This document shows, piece by piece, positions 1 to 42,160 of a DNA stretch of 64,000 nucleotides. Under the pieces are notes generated by a model. That model ran no database searches. It was not told the DNA's origin and saw nothing but the letters and a program-made list of their open reading frames with translations. The DNA lies in assembly GCF_043641665.1 (NCBI RefSeq), contig NC_092190.1:5455048-5519047 (forward strand). The letters are read 5' to 3'. Source of the stretch: Enoplosus armatus. Lineage: Eukaryota > Chordata > Actinopteri > Centrarchiformes > Enoplosidae. The translations under genes and the position numbers were made by a program. Each line of letters starts with the position of its first letter. Within the stretch, counting starts at the first letter, position 1.

Positions 1-29
1 AGTCCTAGGTTGGTGTGATTACCACTCAC

Positions 30-29251
<29,222 letters not shown>

Positions 29252-29876
29252 TATCGGACGGTTTTAGAGGTTCTATACAAAACACAGATGACATTTTCAG
29301 GCATTCATTATTTAAACTTTGAATGAGCAAGGTTTGGCCTCATAAACTGAAAAGCATATCTAGTGAGGAAGCATACAACATAAAAGTGTGGCAGACTTAA
29401 CTTAAATGTTCTATCAGTAGCACCAAATAACAATTTCAAGCAGCACATACTGGGGCTTAGACAAGAAACCAAAGGACAACTGCACCAGTGATATTTTAGG
29501 ATGCTGCCAGCCATCCCCTGTTGAACCCATTTACCCCATTCAAAAATAGGAATAATAAACAGCAATGCTAGAAAAACACTAACATATTAATGTTCAACCA
29601 ATGTGCATGCCATACCAGCAAAAGATTCCTGCAGTATTTCCTGACAGTAAGGAAGCCTCACTTGCCATCCACTAGGGTCTCAAACTGACAGTCCAACTTT
29701 GTGATAAGCCCGAATCCTAAACAAAGTAATAAAAATGTGTGAAACACCTCATAAACTGTGCAACAAGTGTAAGTCAATAATTACACAGGGAGAAATGCAG
29801 ATTAGGAAAGTGAGACAGAGTGGATTATAACAGGCCTCTGCCTTTGAATGTGTGACAGCCACCCCTCCTCCCTCAC

Positions 29877-30043
29877 TTGCCACAACACAGCTCAAAGAAC
29901 TGTGCCTCCTGGCTGAAGGTTGGCGACAGCTGCCCAACAGTGCTTCAGCTATTTGACATGTAAGCTAATGCCACAGCCTGATTGGTTGACTCTGTTTAGC
30001 AAACGGAGATGCAATGCCTTCTGAGGCTGCAGGTTAAATATAG
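29877..30043 (-). promoter_or_regulatory. neb: Candidate neb promoter / untranslated first exon
   Basis: On the minus strand, CTATATTTAA at 30043-30034 fits the MEF2 consensus YTAWWWWTAR and could also act as a TATA-like element. A start about 30 nt downstream (near 30010) would give an untranslated exon ending at a GTGAGG donor just below 29877. That exon could be spliced to the acceptor at 29272/29273 upstream of the ATG. Muscle genes are commonly MEF2-driven, which fits. There is no transcript evidence, and the true first exon could lie further right. Confidence 0.3.
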
Positions 30044-31915
30044 GATGGCAGACTAACTACCTTTTTTTAGCACTTGATTGCCATCTCTTTACATTAAAAT
30101 ATAATTTTCTCGGTAAAAAGACAAGACAAATAGGTGGAACACTTGAGGTAGAAGGACAAAATAGCCAGACAGGTGCTGAGATTTTGGGAAGACGACAAAA
30201 TGGCCAGACTGCTGCTGAAATGTCAGATACATCCAAACGTAGGCCTGGTCTGATCTCGCTCGAGTCTTGCCGTTCTGGATTGTTTGGTTACTCCTTCAAT
30301 GTGCAGCAGAGCCTTCACACTCCTTATTCCTTAATCAGCTGTCCTCCTGGATCCAGATGGCAGCAGAGGATGGAAATGATGGAAGTCCGAGCAGATGGAA
30401 AGCCATGCAGGGTGTAGAAAATATGGATATTTGTGCTTTTTCTCCTTTTCTTTGCTTACCAGTTAAATTAAAGTTTAATGGTCTCCCAAGCCGCCAAAGC
30501 CTCCCCAGCTTCCCTCCAGAGAAACACCAGGCGACAGCACACAGCTGCGGTTTGTACCCAGGTTATCATGTGGCCGACACAGCCAATCACAGGCCAGTGC
30601 TCTCAGGTTTCAAAATCTAAATATACCTAAGTGATCCTTTCAGAAAAGAGCACCTGTTGAGGCTAACGCATCAGCGGTACGGTTATGAGGAAGGCAGTGG
30701 GGCACTAGTGGCGGGGGTCTTGAGAAAACGAGTAATCCCGAACTACAACAGTACCACTCTATGTGAAAGGATGTGGTTGTGATGTTGACAAATGCACCTG
30801 TTTTTTTTTTTTGTGAGGTTTTGTAAGGCTAGGAGTATGAGCCTGTGAGGAGAAGGCAAGCTGAAGCCCCGGCAGGGCTGTGAGTGCCAGATCTGTTGAG
30901 GTCATCTGTTAGCTGACCCTCAGCTGGCTACGTCCTGTCAAGAATCAGGTCAACATCAAACTGAGGACCTGTGAGACAGAAATTAATAACAAGTACATGG
31001 CCACATAGCATGAACCACAAAATAATAGCTACTAGTACTCCATATGTGACTGTATATACACTGTAAATTCTATTAGTTAACCTTACTTCAAAAAAGAATG
31101 CAAACTGATTTCCTTTAAAAAAAGTAAAGGTACTTGTTTAACTTGAGTGGAGTAGGTATTGTATGTTGCACTAACAAATGCTTATTACGCTTGAGTTTAA
31201 GCACTAAAATTAACCTGTATAGAGTACTTGACAATTTACTTTTCATGTACTCTTGGCTTAGTATAGATTACTCAGAATTACTATTTCCAACACCTAACTC
31301 ATTTCAAGTGTGAAAAAAATAAAGCCTGATAAATCACCAATCCCCCTGGGATTAAGGACAAAGCTTTGCTTCACAGTGGTAATGACAATTAAATCCAACC
31401 TTATTCCCTTGTATGTTAACAAAACCTTAAAACAATGTGACCAACAGTTCAGCTCTAGGTGCAGTCCTATATATATATTCACTTCATGTTATAAAATAGA
31501 CCAGAGAAATTCCATTCAACCTCTCACAGGACAAGTGGCTGATACCCGCACCAAGAAAAATGCAAATTTTTCTAAGTGGTGAAGGAGACTGCTAACTCAA
31601 GTTTCACATGATCCAGGTGCATAAAAAACTATCTGAGTTTTAAAAATACATCGAGAACTATTTCTAGATAACATACAGCATATAGTTGAGGTCCAGTGTC
31701 AGGTATGATTTAATTTAACAGCAATCTATGAATAAAACTAAGAGGCAAATGGCATCAACAGGACTTAACACAAAGAATGAAAAATGAACCATATGTGCAT
31801 GTCTTCTCTTCAAATGATGTGCCTCTCTCTCTCTGGTATGTAATAGCTTTGCTTTCACTCTGTGCCAGGAGCAGGGTGCTACCCAGGGATCGAGATGGAC
31901 AGCAGCAGCTGAGTG

Positions 31916-31932
31916 TCTCTCTCTCTCTCTCT
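31916..31932. repeat. (CT)n microsatellite
   Basis: An uninterrupted CT dinucleotide run, with a second shorter CT run about 100 nt to the left. Confidence 0.8.
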
Positions 31933-32239
31933 GGAAAGTGATAATGGCCCTCCATTCTGTGATGCACTGGGTGGCTGCTGCTTGGTCCTCATTAGCAACA
32001 TCATTACAGTTTTGATCTGTTTGATCTGTTCTAGAAAACTGAAGAAGTAATCATGTTTTAAAGGGTGAGCTAAATTACAAAATATGATTTCTTTATCATG
32101 ACAGAGACTGGCATTCAATGTCTGACATCTCAGTTTTATGTCTTGTGAGTTATCCATGCTGGAGATTCCAAATATAATGGATGGGAATTATATTTTGTTT
32201 GTGGCTGCAGCATTGAAAAAAATTATATTTAAAAGACTT

Positions 32240-32540
32240 ACCAGCAACATGTTCCTCCAGAAACAACACCCCAGTTACTCTGGATTATCCAGACCTCACT
32301 GTCAACTGTTTTCCTTGAAACTACTTTCTACTGAAGAAATAGTTTTAAAAATTTTGATGGCTTGTTGGGTGGATTAGCATGAGTAACAGAGAGACTGTTT
32401 CTGAAGAGATGTTGCAGTTAATTTTAAATAAATGTAATTTGCAATGCAACAAATGAAATTGCATTTACCTCTATTGTCTTGAATGGTATCTCAAAACCTA
32501 GGCATACAAACAAAACTATATGCAGAGCTACATACCACTG
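32240..32540 (+). repeat. Interspersed repeat, family B copy 2 (intergenic)
   Basis: It shares AGAGATGTTGCAGTT and a downstream AAATGAAATTGCATTTACCT block with the copy at 26620-27075. Its left part (CCAGAAACAACACC then AGTTACTCTGGATTATCC) reads as the inverse of the right part of that copy. The element therefore seems to carry inverted arms, like a small non-autonomous DNA element. Borders are approximate. Confidence 0.45.
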
Positions 32541-34866
32541 AGTGAACCGGCCCTTTTGTTGCATTTATGATAGGTGTAAAGGATTTTTCAGGCTATGGAA
32601 ACATTTGGTGCGTTACATTTCAAGTTCAAACGGGGTGACAGACTTTTAATGATTCTAGCAGTCAAAAGAATGACTTCCCAATGCCAAGGCCACGCTGGGA
32701 GGGGGCTACATGATGCTTAGTCACTGGAAAAAATGACTGATGATCAGTGAGACTAGAACACAACAGCTGCAGGATAGACAACCACAACATAAACTCTGCC
32801 AACTGTCAATCTTAGCCCACCAACAGTGAGGAAAAACAACAACAATGAATTCTAGTGAGGTAAGAGGCCTAAAATCACACCAATTAGTCAGTCATAGAAT
32901 GACTTTGCAATGACAGGATAGGTTGTTGTTGACAATAAGGCAGATTTCCGACGAATATAAACATCTGCACCGACCTAATAAGCAAGTGATGTCTTGGCTT
33001 AGCTGGTTAGCAAGAGCTGACTGTTTGCTTGAGTAATCAAATGACTATCATTTCAGTTATCACTTTGGGATTTGGACAGATATCATAAATATCCCGTACT
33101 ATTACATAGCCCTTCATTGTTCACAACACAAATTAAACCTGTGCGAACAGTATGTCGATCAAAGGACTCGACTCTCCAATCACATCTTTGCGGCGATTAT
33201 AGCGTCTGACAGCATCGCTGACACATGACTCAAAATAAACTGAGGACACACGGGTCTCCTGTCCTGCACTGTTGACTGGTGGCAAAAGGATACAAAATGT
33301 ACAGTATTTCATTGAATTCTTATGAAAAGTAACGTATTGTATGTCAGTTACTAACATTTTGTTGACTGGGTATTATGTGGGTTTGACTTACCTGCTACAA
33401 TACCTAAAATGTTTGCTCAATCTGAAATATGGAAACATTTGCATATGAAGCGTTTGGACTGATCAATATTCACAGATCAGTGTGAAAATCAGTGAACAGT
33501 GAAGCCATCAACTCCACTCTGATGATGTTTCAATTCAATATAAAACATCATCAGACCATGTTCACTATTGTGAGAGCTTTTAGGATCAATGACGTAATTG
33601 ACATATCTGTGTCAATTGATGCAGAACCAATTTTAGGTAGGTGGGAGAAAAAGGAAAGAATATGCAAAGTTTGACAAAAACATCCTGGCACAAGGTGCAC
33701 TTACTGGAAATTTTCTGGTACTTCCACACGCGGCAGATTGAGTTCATGATCTTCACGCACTAGGATTTTACTAAAATATTGTCTAAAAGTGTTGTTGTTC
33801 ATTATGTATATCTCCATCGTTGTCAGAAAGTTCCATTGTTCAGGTCCTTCTGCCCTTAATGCAAAATTAGTCAATTTAAGACTGAACCATAGAGTAAATG
33901 TTCCATAAAACCAAAACTATGAGCTAAAAGAGGAGCTCTGAAGAGCCGCAGAGTTAATTCTCTGTGGGCCTGTAACTTCGGGTGACCCTTTTTACATTAC
34001 ACACAGTCATTTGATTCAACGTTAAAGTAAAAAAATACTGATTAATGCTTTAATTCACAGTTAAACTGGCTGCTCAAGGTTAAAAGGCATTTAAAGAATC
34101 ACACTATTCAAAAACATAAGGCCAATATTCAAACTGGTACTTATCACATAGTATGGAAATATTGTAATGAATCATACGTAGGACTATGTTTAAAGCTGTT
34201 TGTGGTCCCACTGTTACATATGGCAAAAGGGAAGAATGGTAAAAGGATAATCAAAAGACCAAAGCATGTGAGAAAACATGTGTCATAGTATTATTGTGGT
34301 TTCTACACCGTAGACACATTTAAGGACAATGGTAGGGCTATTTGCTGACTTTATAAAAAGCATCTTCCTTATAGCAACATTACCACCACCACGACAGAAC
34401 TGAAGAGTCTAATGAGGAGTATCGACTAAGTGAGGCAGCAGAGGCACCACGAATGAGTTGAATAGTTTGGCTTTGCTTTGCATTAGTTATCATTAATTTG
34501 AACTTGAAAGTGAGTCCTACTATGCAGTCCTTGCTAACCTGCTGCACTTTCCTCTTCTCTTAACCACTCACTGTGTGCTGCTCACATTTTGGACCTGGTC
34601 TCTTCTCCTCTCCCTGAATTCCTCTGCTGTCTCACTCTCTGGCTCTCTCTTCTCTACTCCTGTGGCTGCTCATCAGGGACCATGAGCTCATGTGACACAT
34701 CCTGCCCCCTAAAGGACTAAAAAAAGAATGACTGAAGTTCCAAACACAAAACTCAATATAGTTCAATCTTATCCCTAGAGAAAAGTAAAGCATACAGAAG
34801 AAAAGTCACCTCAAAGAAATCATCATTCATGACACCCTGCAATTCACCTGAAACAGATAAAAACAC

Positions 34867-34872
34867 TTTATT
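34867..34872 (-). terminator. arl5a: Candidate arl5a polyadenylation signal
   Basis: TTTATT on the plus strand is AATAAA on the coding strand, about 580 nt downstream of the arl5a stop codon. It is followed by T-rich sequence. It is a plausible 3' end, but other A/T-rich candidates exist and no transcript data are available. Confidence 0.3.
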
Positions 34873-35453
34873 TTACTGATTATTCATAGGGACTGAAAGG
34901 AAGAGGGCATATTGTGATTTTACCCTCCTTCCTGCTTGTTTCAGTCACCATCAACCATCATCACTTGAACATTCTGCTGCAGGCACCACGTTAAAAGAGA
35001 ATACTGGACTGTACACACAGGGGGGCAATAAAAACCGCCACAGCCAGTCCGGCAATACTGCAAGGCCACCATGGGCTAGACTCACACACTGCTGGAGAAT
35101 AAGTCAATGTAGAGTTCGAAGTCAGACACTTCGCTGACCTCTTGTGTTTTGCTGAAAGGAAAACCGTGCAGAAATTTCAGTTTAAATAATTAGAGTCTCT
35201 TTTGTTGTCCAATGTCCTTCTGAAAAGGTCATGTTTTTTTTGTTCTGAGTTCAGACGTCTTTTGTAAAATAAATTATCACAGAAGAATGTAACGTCCTGG
35301 CAGCGGTCTGCCCATGTCAGCATCACAGGAAAGAGGAGAGGGCCATCCATCAACCGACCTCACCCCCCCCCCCCATCCTCATTTCAAGCCCACATGTCTG
35401 GAGGCAGAGAAAACGAAGAGCAAGGGCGCACTCTTGATCAAAGTCAAAGGTCA

Positions 35454-38400
35454 TCATCTCACACGCAGCCGTGACATCATCCACTCAAGACCCTGGCACA
35501 ACCTGGAGGGGAGCGTCATAGAGGAAAGGGGATGTGGAAGAGAGGGTCAGAAATGCAGATAGAGAGGCAGTAACATCAAATCTAAGTATATATACTGTAT
35601 TAGAACAAAATTGGAAGGAACGCTTTTCCTACACAAAAGTACAATAGTGTGAGTGCTCACATAAGTTACATTTTTACAGTCGAATATAAAAGGAGTGAGT
35701 AGTAAATGCAGTTCTCACCCCTCCCCAGTGAGGGCGCAGCAGGCCTGGATGTGCCACTGGTGATCTTTGACAGAGGTAAGCTGGAGGCTCTGGGAGATCT
35801 CGGCCACAGACAGGCAACCTTTCACATCCTGCTTGTTGGCAAAGATCAACAGCCCTGCCTTTCTTAAATCCTGGAGGGCAGATAAGTGACATTAAAAGAT
35901 GAGAGGGTAAAGAAATGTGGATTCTTTCAAAGACACACATTATGTATAAGGGTACACAAAATCAACGTAACAAGAGTTAGAGGTACAGATGAGAAATCAG
36001 CACTTCAGTGCATTAATTGTGTGTTAATGTGTTAGTGTTAACTAATCACAATTCACTATAGACTATAGACCTGTTTTGTTAAAGTGATTTAATTTATTTC
36101 ATGCTTTTCTCTAAACACTGTATTGGGTGTAAAGTGATACATAAATAAAGTTGAGAGTTGAGTTTTACTCCCATGTTTGAACACATTCAAATATGAATGT
36201 AGAAAGCATTAATATCTTAGATCTATTAGTGTCCGTCTATGTATTAAAAGACTTGTTAATGTCAATGTGAGAGTGACAGGCAGTTTACATCCTGTGTTTT
36301 GAATTTTGTAAATTGGGCTTTTTCTTTACACTTACTTGACAGGCTGAGATGCATTACTTTATGCCAATTGACTGTGTTTGGCAAAATATTTGAGACTATA
36401 CTCCTAAACATATTAAATAATACTACATTTTTTTGACGATTTGCTATGCTAAATGCTGCTGGTATTCAATTCAATTTGACCCTTGAATGTAACTTTAGTT
36501 TGAGATAAGTCATTAGGTGTTAACACAGCATGACATTTGTCTACCCCAAGGAACTCCAACATTTATATGTATAAAAGACGATTGATTGATACCAATTAGT
36601 GAAATAAACCATGGACATTTATATGACTACGTGTATAAAAATGTATGATACTCACCTCATGTGCTAGCATTCTGTAGAGTTCCTCTTTGGTCACTGAGAT
36701 CCTTTCTCTGTCTGTGCTGTCGACCACCACAATGACAAACTATTCAGAAAAGATAGATGAATAACGGACAGTTCATGAAAGAATACTGCGTCTCAACTTT
36801 GCCAGATCGTAGGCACAGCATCATACAATGGTCAGCAGACATTCTCAAGTATTTAGAACTTACTGTGGACAAATCTGACATAGTACCTACAGTAGCAATG
36901 GTGATAGTTCAAAAAAAGAGTTTAAGAAATCTGATAATGCTATGTTGGCTGATAGTGGTCTTTTTTAAATGAAAACAATCGGGTTTTTTTGTTCGTTTTT
37001 TGTTGCGTTCTCTGGTGGACACTATGTAACGGTGACACTGTTTGGTGACCTCAAACCTACTTTGGCATTTCTAATATTGGCCAGGCCAATTTATCGGTCT
37101 AGTTCTAGTTCAAACAGTTCTACCTATTTCAGTTGGATGCCAAAGGAAGCACCACATTTCTTTTTGATAAGCAGCAAGCCAACGTAACCAGCTATTACCT
37201 CTGTGTTTGTGTAGTACGTATTCCATGATGACCTAAGAGACTCCTGGCCCCCGATGTCCCACATCAGGAAATGGGTGTTATTGACCACAATCTCTTCCAC
37301 GTTGCTCCCAATCGTAGGAGAGGTGTGAACCACCTCATTCATTGAACTATAAACATACAAAATGGGGAAGAAAAAAAACCTTTAGGTTGTGGTTGACGCA
37401 AGCAACAATCACCAAATGACTGTATTTATTTATTATACATGATATGGATGGATAAAACTGTGAGGACATATAACGAAGCTTAATCAAAGTGCTAAGTTTG
37501 GATACTTACAACTGATAAAGAATTGTGGTCTTGCCAGCATTGTCCAGGCCCACAATAATAACTTTGTGCTCTGAAAGGCAATAAAGACACTTACAAAGAA
37601 TTCACAGAGCTAACAGTGACATCAATATGTGGGCTAAGTGCTGGTGGCTGACTGGTGTATGACTCTTATGTAAACTCAGCCAAATAATCTGTTTGAAAGA
37701 TGTCTTTTGATGTGGAACTGCATTGAGCGATTCAAACAACAGCCCTTTTTGTGTTCAGCATTATCCTCCAGTACCAAATTGTGTAGATTCGCTCATCTAG
37801 CATAGCTGAGACATTGTGGTGCTGTGAACAGTGTACTTTCACAGCTACAGATGAGTTAGTGGGTGGTCTTAAGAAAGCTTGTACACAGCAGCAGCTGTGG
37901 AGATGGCATACATCTCTCTCTCACATATAAAGAGGCTTTACCTATAAAACAGACTAACAAGATGTGACAACTAGGATGAATTGCTTTCTCGCTGTTGATA
38001 CACTAAAGTGACAAGACAATAGTAAGATGTTTTTGAGCAAGCACAAGGATAGGATCAAGGTAAAGGACACAAGATTGCAAAGCATGGGGGATCAAAAGGC
38101 TGGTTTCTTTTCTAACATTCTTTTGCGACATAACACCCAGCTTCAAGCCGCAACACCACTAAAGGTACTTTGCACATGTAGACCTTAATTAAGTTGCCAT
38201 GGTTCAGATGCACAGGAAGCAGATGAGGAACAAAAACTGGTAGGTGTTATTACTTACAGACAAATGGGTAATCAAGTGAAACTCGAGGATGACAGAAAGA
38301 GATGAAGCCCACATTATACCCATGTCTCCTGCTGATAAGAGCTTGCAGGGCAATGGCTCTAAAACTGACTTTCAGGTATTGTCCTAAAACTCTTCAATAG

Positions 38401-41400
38401 TTTTTTCAGTTAGTGAGCTTGAAGTTCAAGTTCTCAAGTATATCAAAATGTAATTGTATAGTGGTTGTTTTGAAGTCCAGGGTGGTAAAGGGACTTAAAT
38501 GGACCAAGTGGGTAACCTTTGTTGGGGGCTAAGCACAACCACGCAAACCATTGCACTCATAACTACGGTATTGTAGGGTCTATTCATTATTCTACCGTTT
38601 GCACAGCATGGCATAACTCTGCATCTGCCAACCAACCCATCCAGCTACATGGACGGCCCAATGTGTGTTGGGAAGTTGGGAACACACAAAGCTATCAAGA
38701 AAGCCTCATCTGATAATTGCTTTGGCCAGCCACCTCATAACAATTAAGTACTTTTGATGGATGTTTGGGCGAACACACGACAGATGTCACCTTGACTCTG
38801 AATGATGGGATACTTCCGAACAGTTGAGACTGGCTAGTTCTTAAGCTTTCCATACTGCTATGCCTTAGAGCTAATATATATAATGTATAATCTGTTATGT
38901 TAAGGAGCACACAGAGTGATATGAAACAGATTCACAAATGAAAGAATGAAGAAATGGGCGGCGATTCACTCAAGCCTTTAACAGAATGAGACACTGAAGA
39001 TACATTTAACACAATGAAATGATTAATAAGATGTGCCCTATAATATATATACATATATATATATATGTATATATACATATATATATATATTTATATATAT
39101 ATATATAATGTTCCTTCAGGGGATTGTAAATAGATAGTAGAGTGCTGGCCAACAAATATAATTCTTTAGTATATCCATGTAACTGGATCCATTTGTAAAT
39201 TACCACACTTCCTAAGAAATGTTACAAAGCTCCCTCACCTTTCCTGTGTGGAATAGAACTTAAAATTCAGTGATATTACAGATAGTCCACAGCCAGTGTA
39301 AAATACTATTTTCTGCCCAATAAAACTTGCACGTACCACATTACCACATACAGTTACAACTGTTACAAGAAAAACTAAAACCTCTACAAAGCTGAGGAAG
39401 TGAAAGCAGCTGCAAACAGAATTGCAGTTCAAATGCTCAAAACATGGGCCTTATCTATGCAAGTGTACCATGTTGAACTTGAACAAAACAGACAAGGGGT
39501 AATGTTATTTCAGCAAAAATATAGCTTTAGCAAACATAACAGACTGCATGCATAGACATAACACACACTGTCTTCAGTACTTGGAGGTCACAAGTCTGTC
39601 TTGTGCTACTGGAAGAAAAAAAAAGACTTGTCTAGCATAAAAAGGTCATGCAGGTGCTGCTAAGTTCTTTACACACATTCTAACTAAACAAACTGTTAAC
39701 ATCTTTAAATGCGAGTGGCACAGTGGCTGCATGGGTTTCCTCTCACAACCCAAAGTAGGTCTGCAACCAACCATTATTTTCTATACTATTATACTATGAC
39801 TATAGTATACTATGCTACTCTCCCAGAGTTGTAGGCGACATCTACAAATTGTTTGTTTTGTTTGACCAACAGTACACAACCCAAAGATCTATCAAATAGG
39901 ACGAAGAAAAACAGCAAATGTTCACATTTGAGAGGATGGAACAAGCAAATTTAAGCAATTTCTGCTTGAAAAACTATTTAAACTGATAACCCATTATCAA
40001 AATGTATGCTAATTAATTGTAATTTCAATTGTAATCAAAAGACATCAAGGGTAGATAAACTGAAAACTGGAAATTGTGTTAGAATGTGTCTTTCTAATAT
40101 CTTCAAGGGGTACCACACCTGTTGGCCAATGTGTGGGATAGGCTGGGCTAGACTCCAGGGTCCCCTATCACCCAGAATAAATGCAAATACTTTAGAACAA
40201 ACGTAAGATCATGTGGAAGCAAGTCGGTGACCATAATGTTGAATAGGATTTTGCAACCATTGCCTTGAAGCATTTTAACATTGAAGTGTTGGGAATATGG
40301 ATAACCAAGTTTGTAATGTCTAATCACATGTCCTCTTCACTGTGAATGAGCTTCTGTTGCTCCACTGGGTTGAATCAATGAACAGGGACAGACATGGTAA
40401 GACTTCCTGAGACTTGGAGGTGCACCTGGGGCTAGATCCAGGGGTTACAATAAAGGCCTTACAGACTCTAGTGACATGATGGATGGAAGCAAAATGGAAC
40501 AGAGCTCGGAGATTATCTAACAGAGGAAGGCGCCATTTGATGACTAGCCAGACAAAGATGGCCACAGCAAATAATTACAGTTTTTGCCAATGTTTATCGG
40601 AGAGCAGTCAAAGTTGGACATTTTAAAGGAAATTAAATGTTGGGTAGGCCTGCGACTAATATTTATTTTCGTTTCCGATTAATATATCAATTACTTTTTT
40701 GATTTATTGTTTAGACTGTAATTCGTCACAATTTCCCAGAGCCCAGTGTGGTGTCTTCAAATTGCCTGTTTTGTCCAACCAACAGCCCAAAACCTAAAGA
40801 CAGTAACTTTACAATAGTATAAAACAGAGAAAAGCAGCGAGTCAAAATAAATGTTCTGTTGATTTGCTGATCAATTATTTGTTTCACCTCTAATGTTGGG
40901 TATGTAAACAGCTGACAAACCTTTCTGCCTGGTACTAACGCTTACTCGTGCGATTTAGTGTGCAGAAGTGACTGCACCAGAAGCACTGGGAGATCTGGAG
41001 GAGAAGTAATGGATTTAGTTTACAGCAATCTTGTTCACAGCTCACAGCCTACAGTATGCGTGTGTCCCACGAGATCTATTCTGAGTCTTGACCAACTAAG
41101 ACTGGATAGTGAAAATTGTAGTTATTCCTGTTTAAGATAAACCAAGCCATGTGTGAATGGATGTTGGATTACCTGTATTCCTGACATGACTCTGATAAGG
41201 TGGTGTGATTACACTGGCAGTACAAAGTCAATGAGATTCACTCTGAAGTCATTCATTGATCCTTACTGGCCCGAGCACTATGCTGATGTGGCTGCCTTCA
41301 GTGTGCTCTGTTTGTGTAGCCATCTCCAGTCATAATACCGGTACACCGGGCTGAACACTGGACCATACGTCGGGACTCGGGTTACAATGACCTGATCTGT

Positions 41401-41823
41401 TTACTGATTCAAGATCACCAGCCACGGATCGACTTGGTTTCACCTAACCCTTCCCCAGAGAGCATAAATAATCTAACACTTTAAATTAATGCAGAAACGG
41501 TGAGCAGAGTTGGTAGAAAACAATACACATAATAATATCAATATCAATAATATCATCTACGCGGGGTAAGCGCAGTGGTAAAGCGTAACAACATATACAG
41601 CGAACGACAGTGTGAAAAATATAAGACTTATAAACTGTCATGTGTAGAGAGCTGTTTCCCAGGCTAGTATGGACGGAGCAGATCTGTCTTTCAAAGCGGG
41701 CCTTCTCTGACCACCGTGCCCACTTAGCTTTCCTATCTTCGACAGTTTCATGATAAATGCCACGGCACCATTCTTACCTTGGTGATTAAACAGCCTCCAT
41801 AGCTTCGTAAATAGTATTCCCAT
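35454..41823 (-). CDS. arl5a: ADP-ribosylation factor-like protein 5A, complete (6 coding exons, 179 aa)
   Basis: This is a small ARF-family GTPase which, by homology, acts at the trans-Golgi network in endosome-to-Golgi traffic. In gene order the exons are 41778-41823, 37510-37570, 37199-37346, 36656-36739, 35719-35870 and 35454-35502. They total 540 nt with stop TGA at 35456-35454. The protein starts [15 protein letters not shown], with Gly2 available for myristoylation and an amphipathic helix. The P-loop GLDNAGKT is at residues 23-30, switch I Thr47 lies in SPTIGSN, switch II is WDIGGQE (65-71), the guanine-specificity motif NKQD is at 125-128, and CCALTGEG comes near the end. The end is RLRVR. 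The length equals human ARL5A as I remember it. The position between neb and cacnb4 favours arl5a over paralogues arl5b/arl5c. Intron 1 is 4.2 kb. Confidence 0.95.
39041..39109. repeat. AT-rich palindromic (TA)n tract
   Basis: About 70 nt of TA repeats interrupted symmetrically by ATACATAT and ATGTATAT, so that the tract is largely self-complementary and could extrude a cruciform. Confidence 0.8.
39770..40030 (-). repeat. Interspersed repeat family A, copy 1
   Basis: It begins GGTCTGCAACCAACCATTATTTTC and continues with TTGTTTGTTTTGTTTGACCAAC and AAACAGCAAATGTTCACATTTGAG, matching the order in the copy at 40645. It resembles a very common teleost non-autonomous element starting GGGCTGCAACTAACGATTATT, recognised from memory. 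Borders are approximate. Confidence 0.55.
40645..40895 (-). repeat. Interspersed repeat family A, copy 2
   Basis: It begins GGCCTGCGACTAATATTTATTTTC, then TGTCTTCAAATTGCCTGTTTTGTCC, CCAACAGCCCAAAACCTAAAG and AGCGAGTCAAAATAAATG. It has the same orientation as the copy at 39770 and lies about 0.9 kb away. Confidence 0.6.
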
Positions 41824-42160
41824 GACTGACGATTAGGTTGTCTGATGCCAGTTTGTAAGAATCCGCTGTAACTTAGCTAGCTAGCGTTGATGCTATTCAG
41901 TGCTATCAACTTTACCTAGCTAGCTAGCAAGCTAACTACACAGACGAAGAGCTGTCAAAGCTGTTAAGTACAACCGCCATACTTGTATGAATTATTCTTA
42001 ATTGTGTCTCTCCCATAGGATGCAATTTTAAGTCGCGACGGTTAATGTACTGACGAACACAAAACCAAAACGTTAACCACAGTGGCTAGCTGGTTGGTAT
42101 CAGCTGGCTGAGAGGTACGCTGCGCTAAACTGTCAATCTTGCGCATGCGTAGTTACACTG
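41824..42160 (-). promoter_or_regulatory. arl5a: arl5a promoter region with NRF1-type motif
   Basis: The 5' flank of the arl5a start codon contains GCGCATGCG at 42141-42149, which matches the palindromic NRF1 core, and more CpG than the surrounding AT-rich DNA. No convincing TATA box was seen. That fits a broadly expressed TATA-less gene. The transcription start is not defined; several TAGCTAGC tandem units lie at 41877-41931 within the presumed 5' UTR. Confidence 0.4.

Larger units (their letters stand above)
30044..34866. other. neb-arl5a intergenic region, no gene recognised
   Basis: Both strands carry only short, unrelated reading frames. What can be seen is a CT microsatellite near 31916, an interspersed repeat copy near 32240-32540, a C-rich/CT-rich stretch near 34550-34670, and AT-rich single-copy sequence. 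No tRNA, rRNA or conserved coding block was recognised. Confidence 0.6.
37571..41777 (-). other. arl5a: arl5a intron 1 with repeats
   Basis: This 4.2-kb intron contains an AT palindromic tract (39041-39109) and two copies of interspersed family A (39770-40030, 40645-40895). No coding exon was recognised besides those listed for arl5a. Confidence 0.6.

Noticed and set aside
30184..30620. Plus-strand open frames of 77 and 117 aa next to the neb 5' end
   Set aside because: They overlap each other in different frames with no domain or splice evidence. The composition looks non-coding.
31080..31270. Possible second copy of the GTACATTTACT-type repeat
   Set aside because: It shares only a few short words (AGTACTTG, TTACTT) and the order is not preserved. 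AT-rich coincidence is likely.
41560..41590. tRNA A-box-like GGTAAGCGCAGTGGTAAAGCG
   Set aside because: No matching B box or cloverleaf follows at the right distance. At best it is a decayed SINE head.
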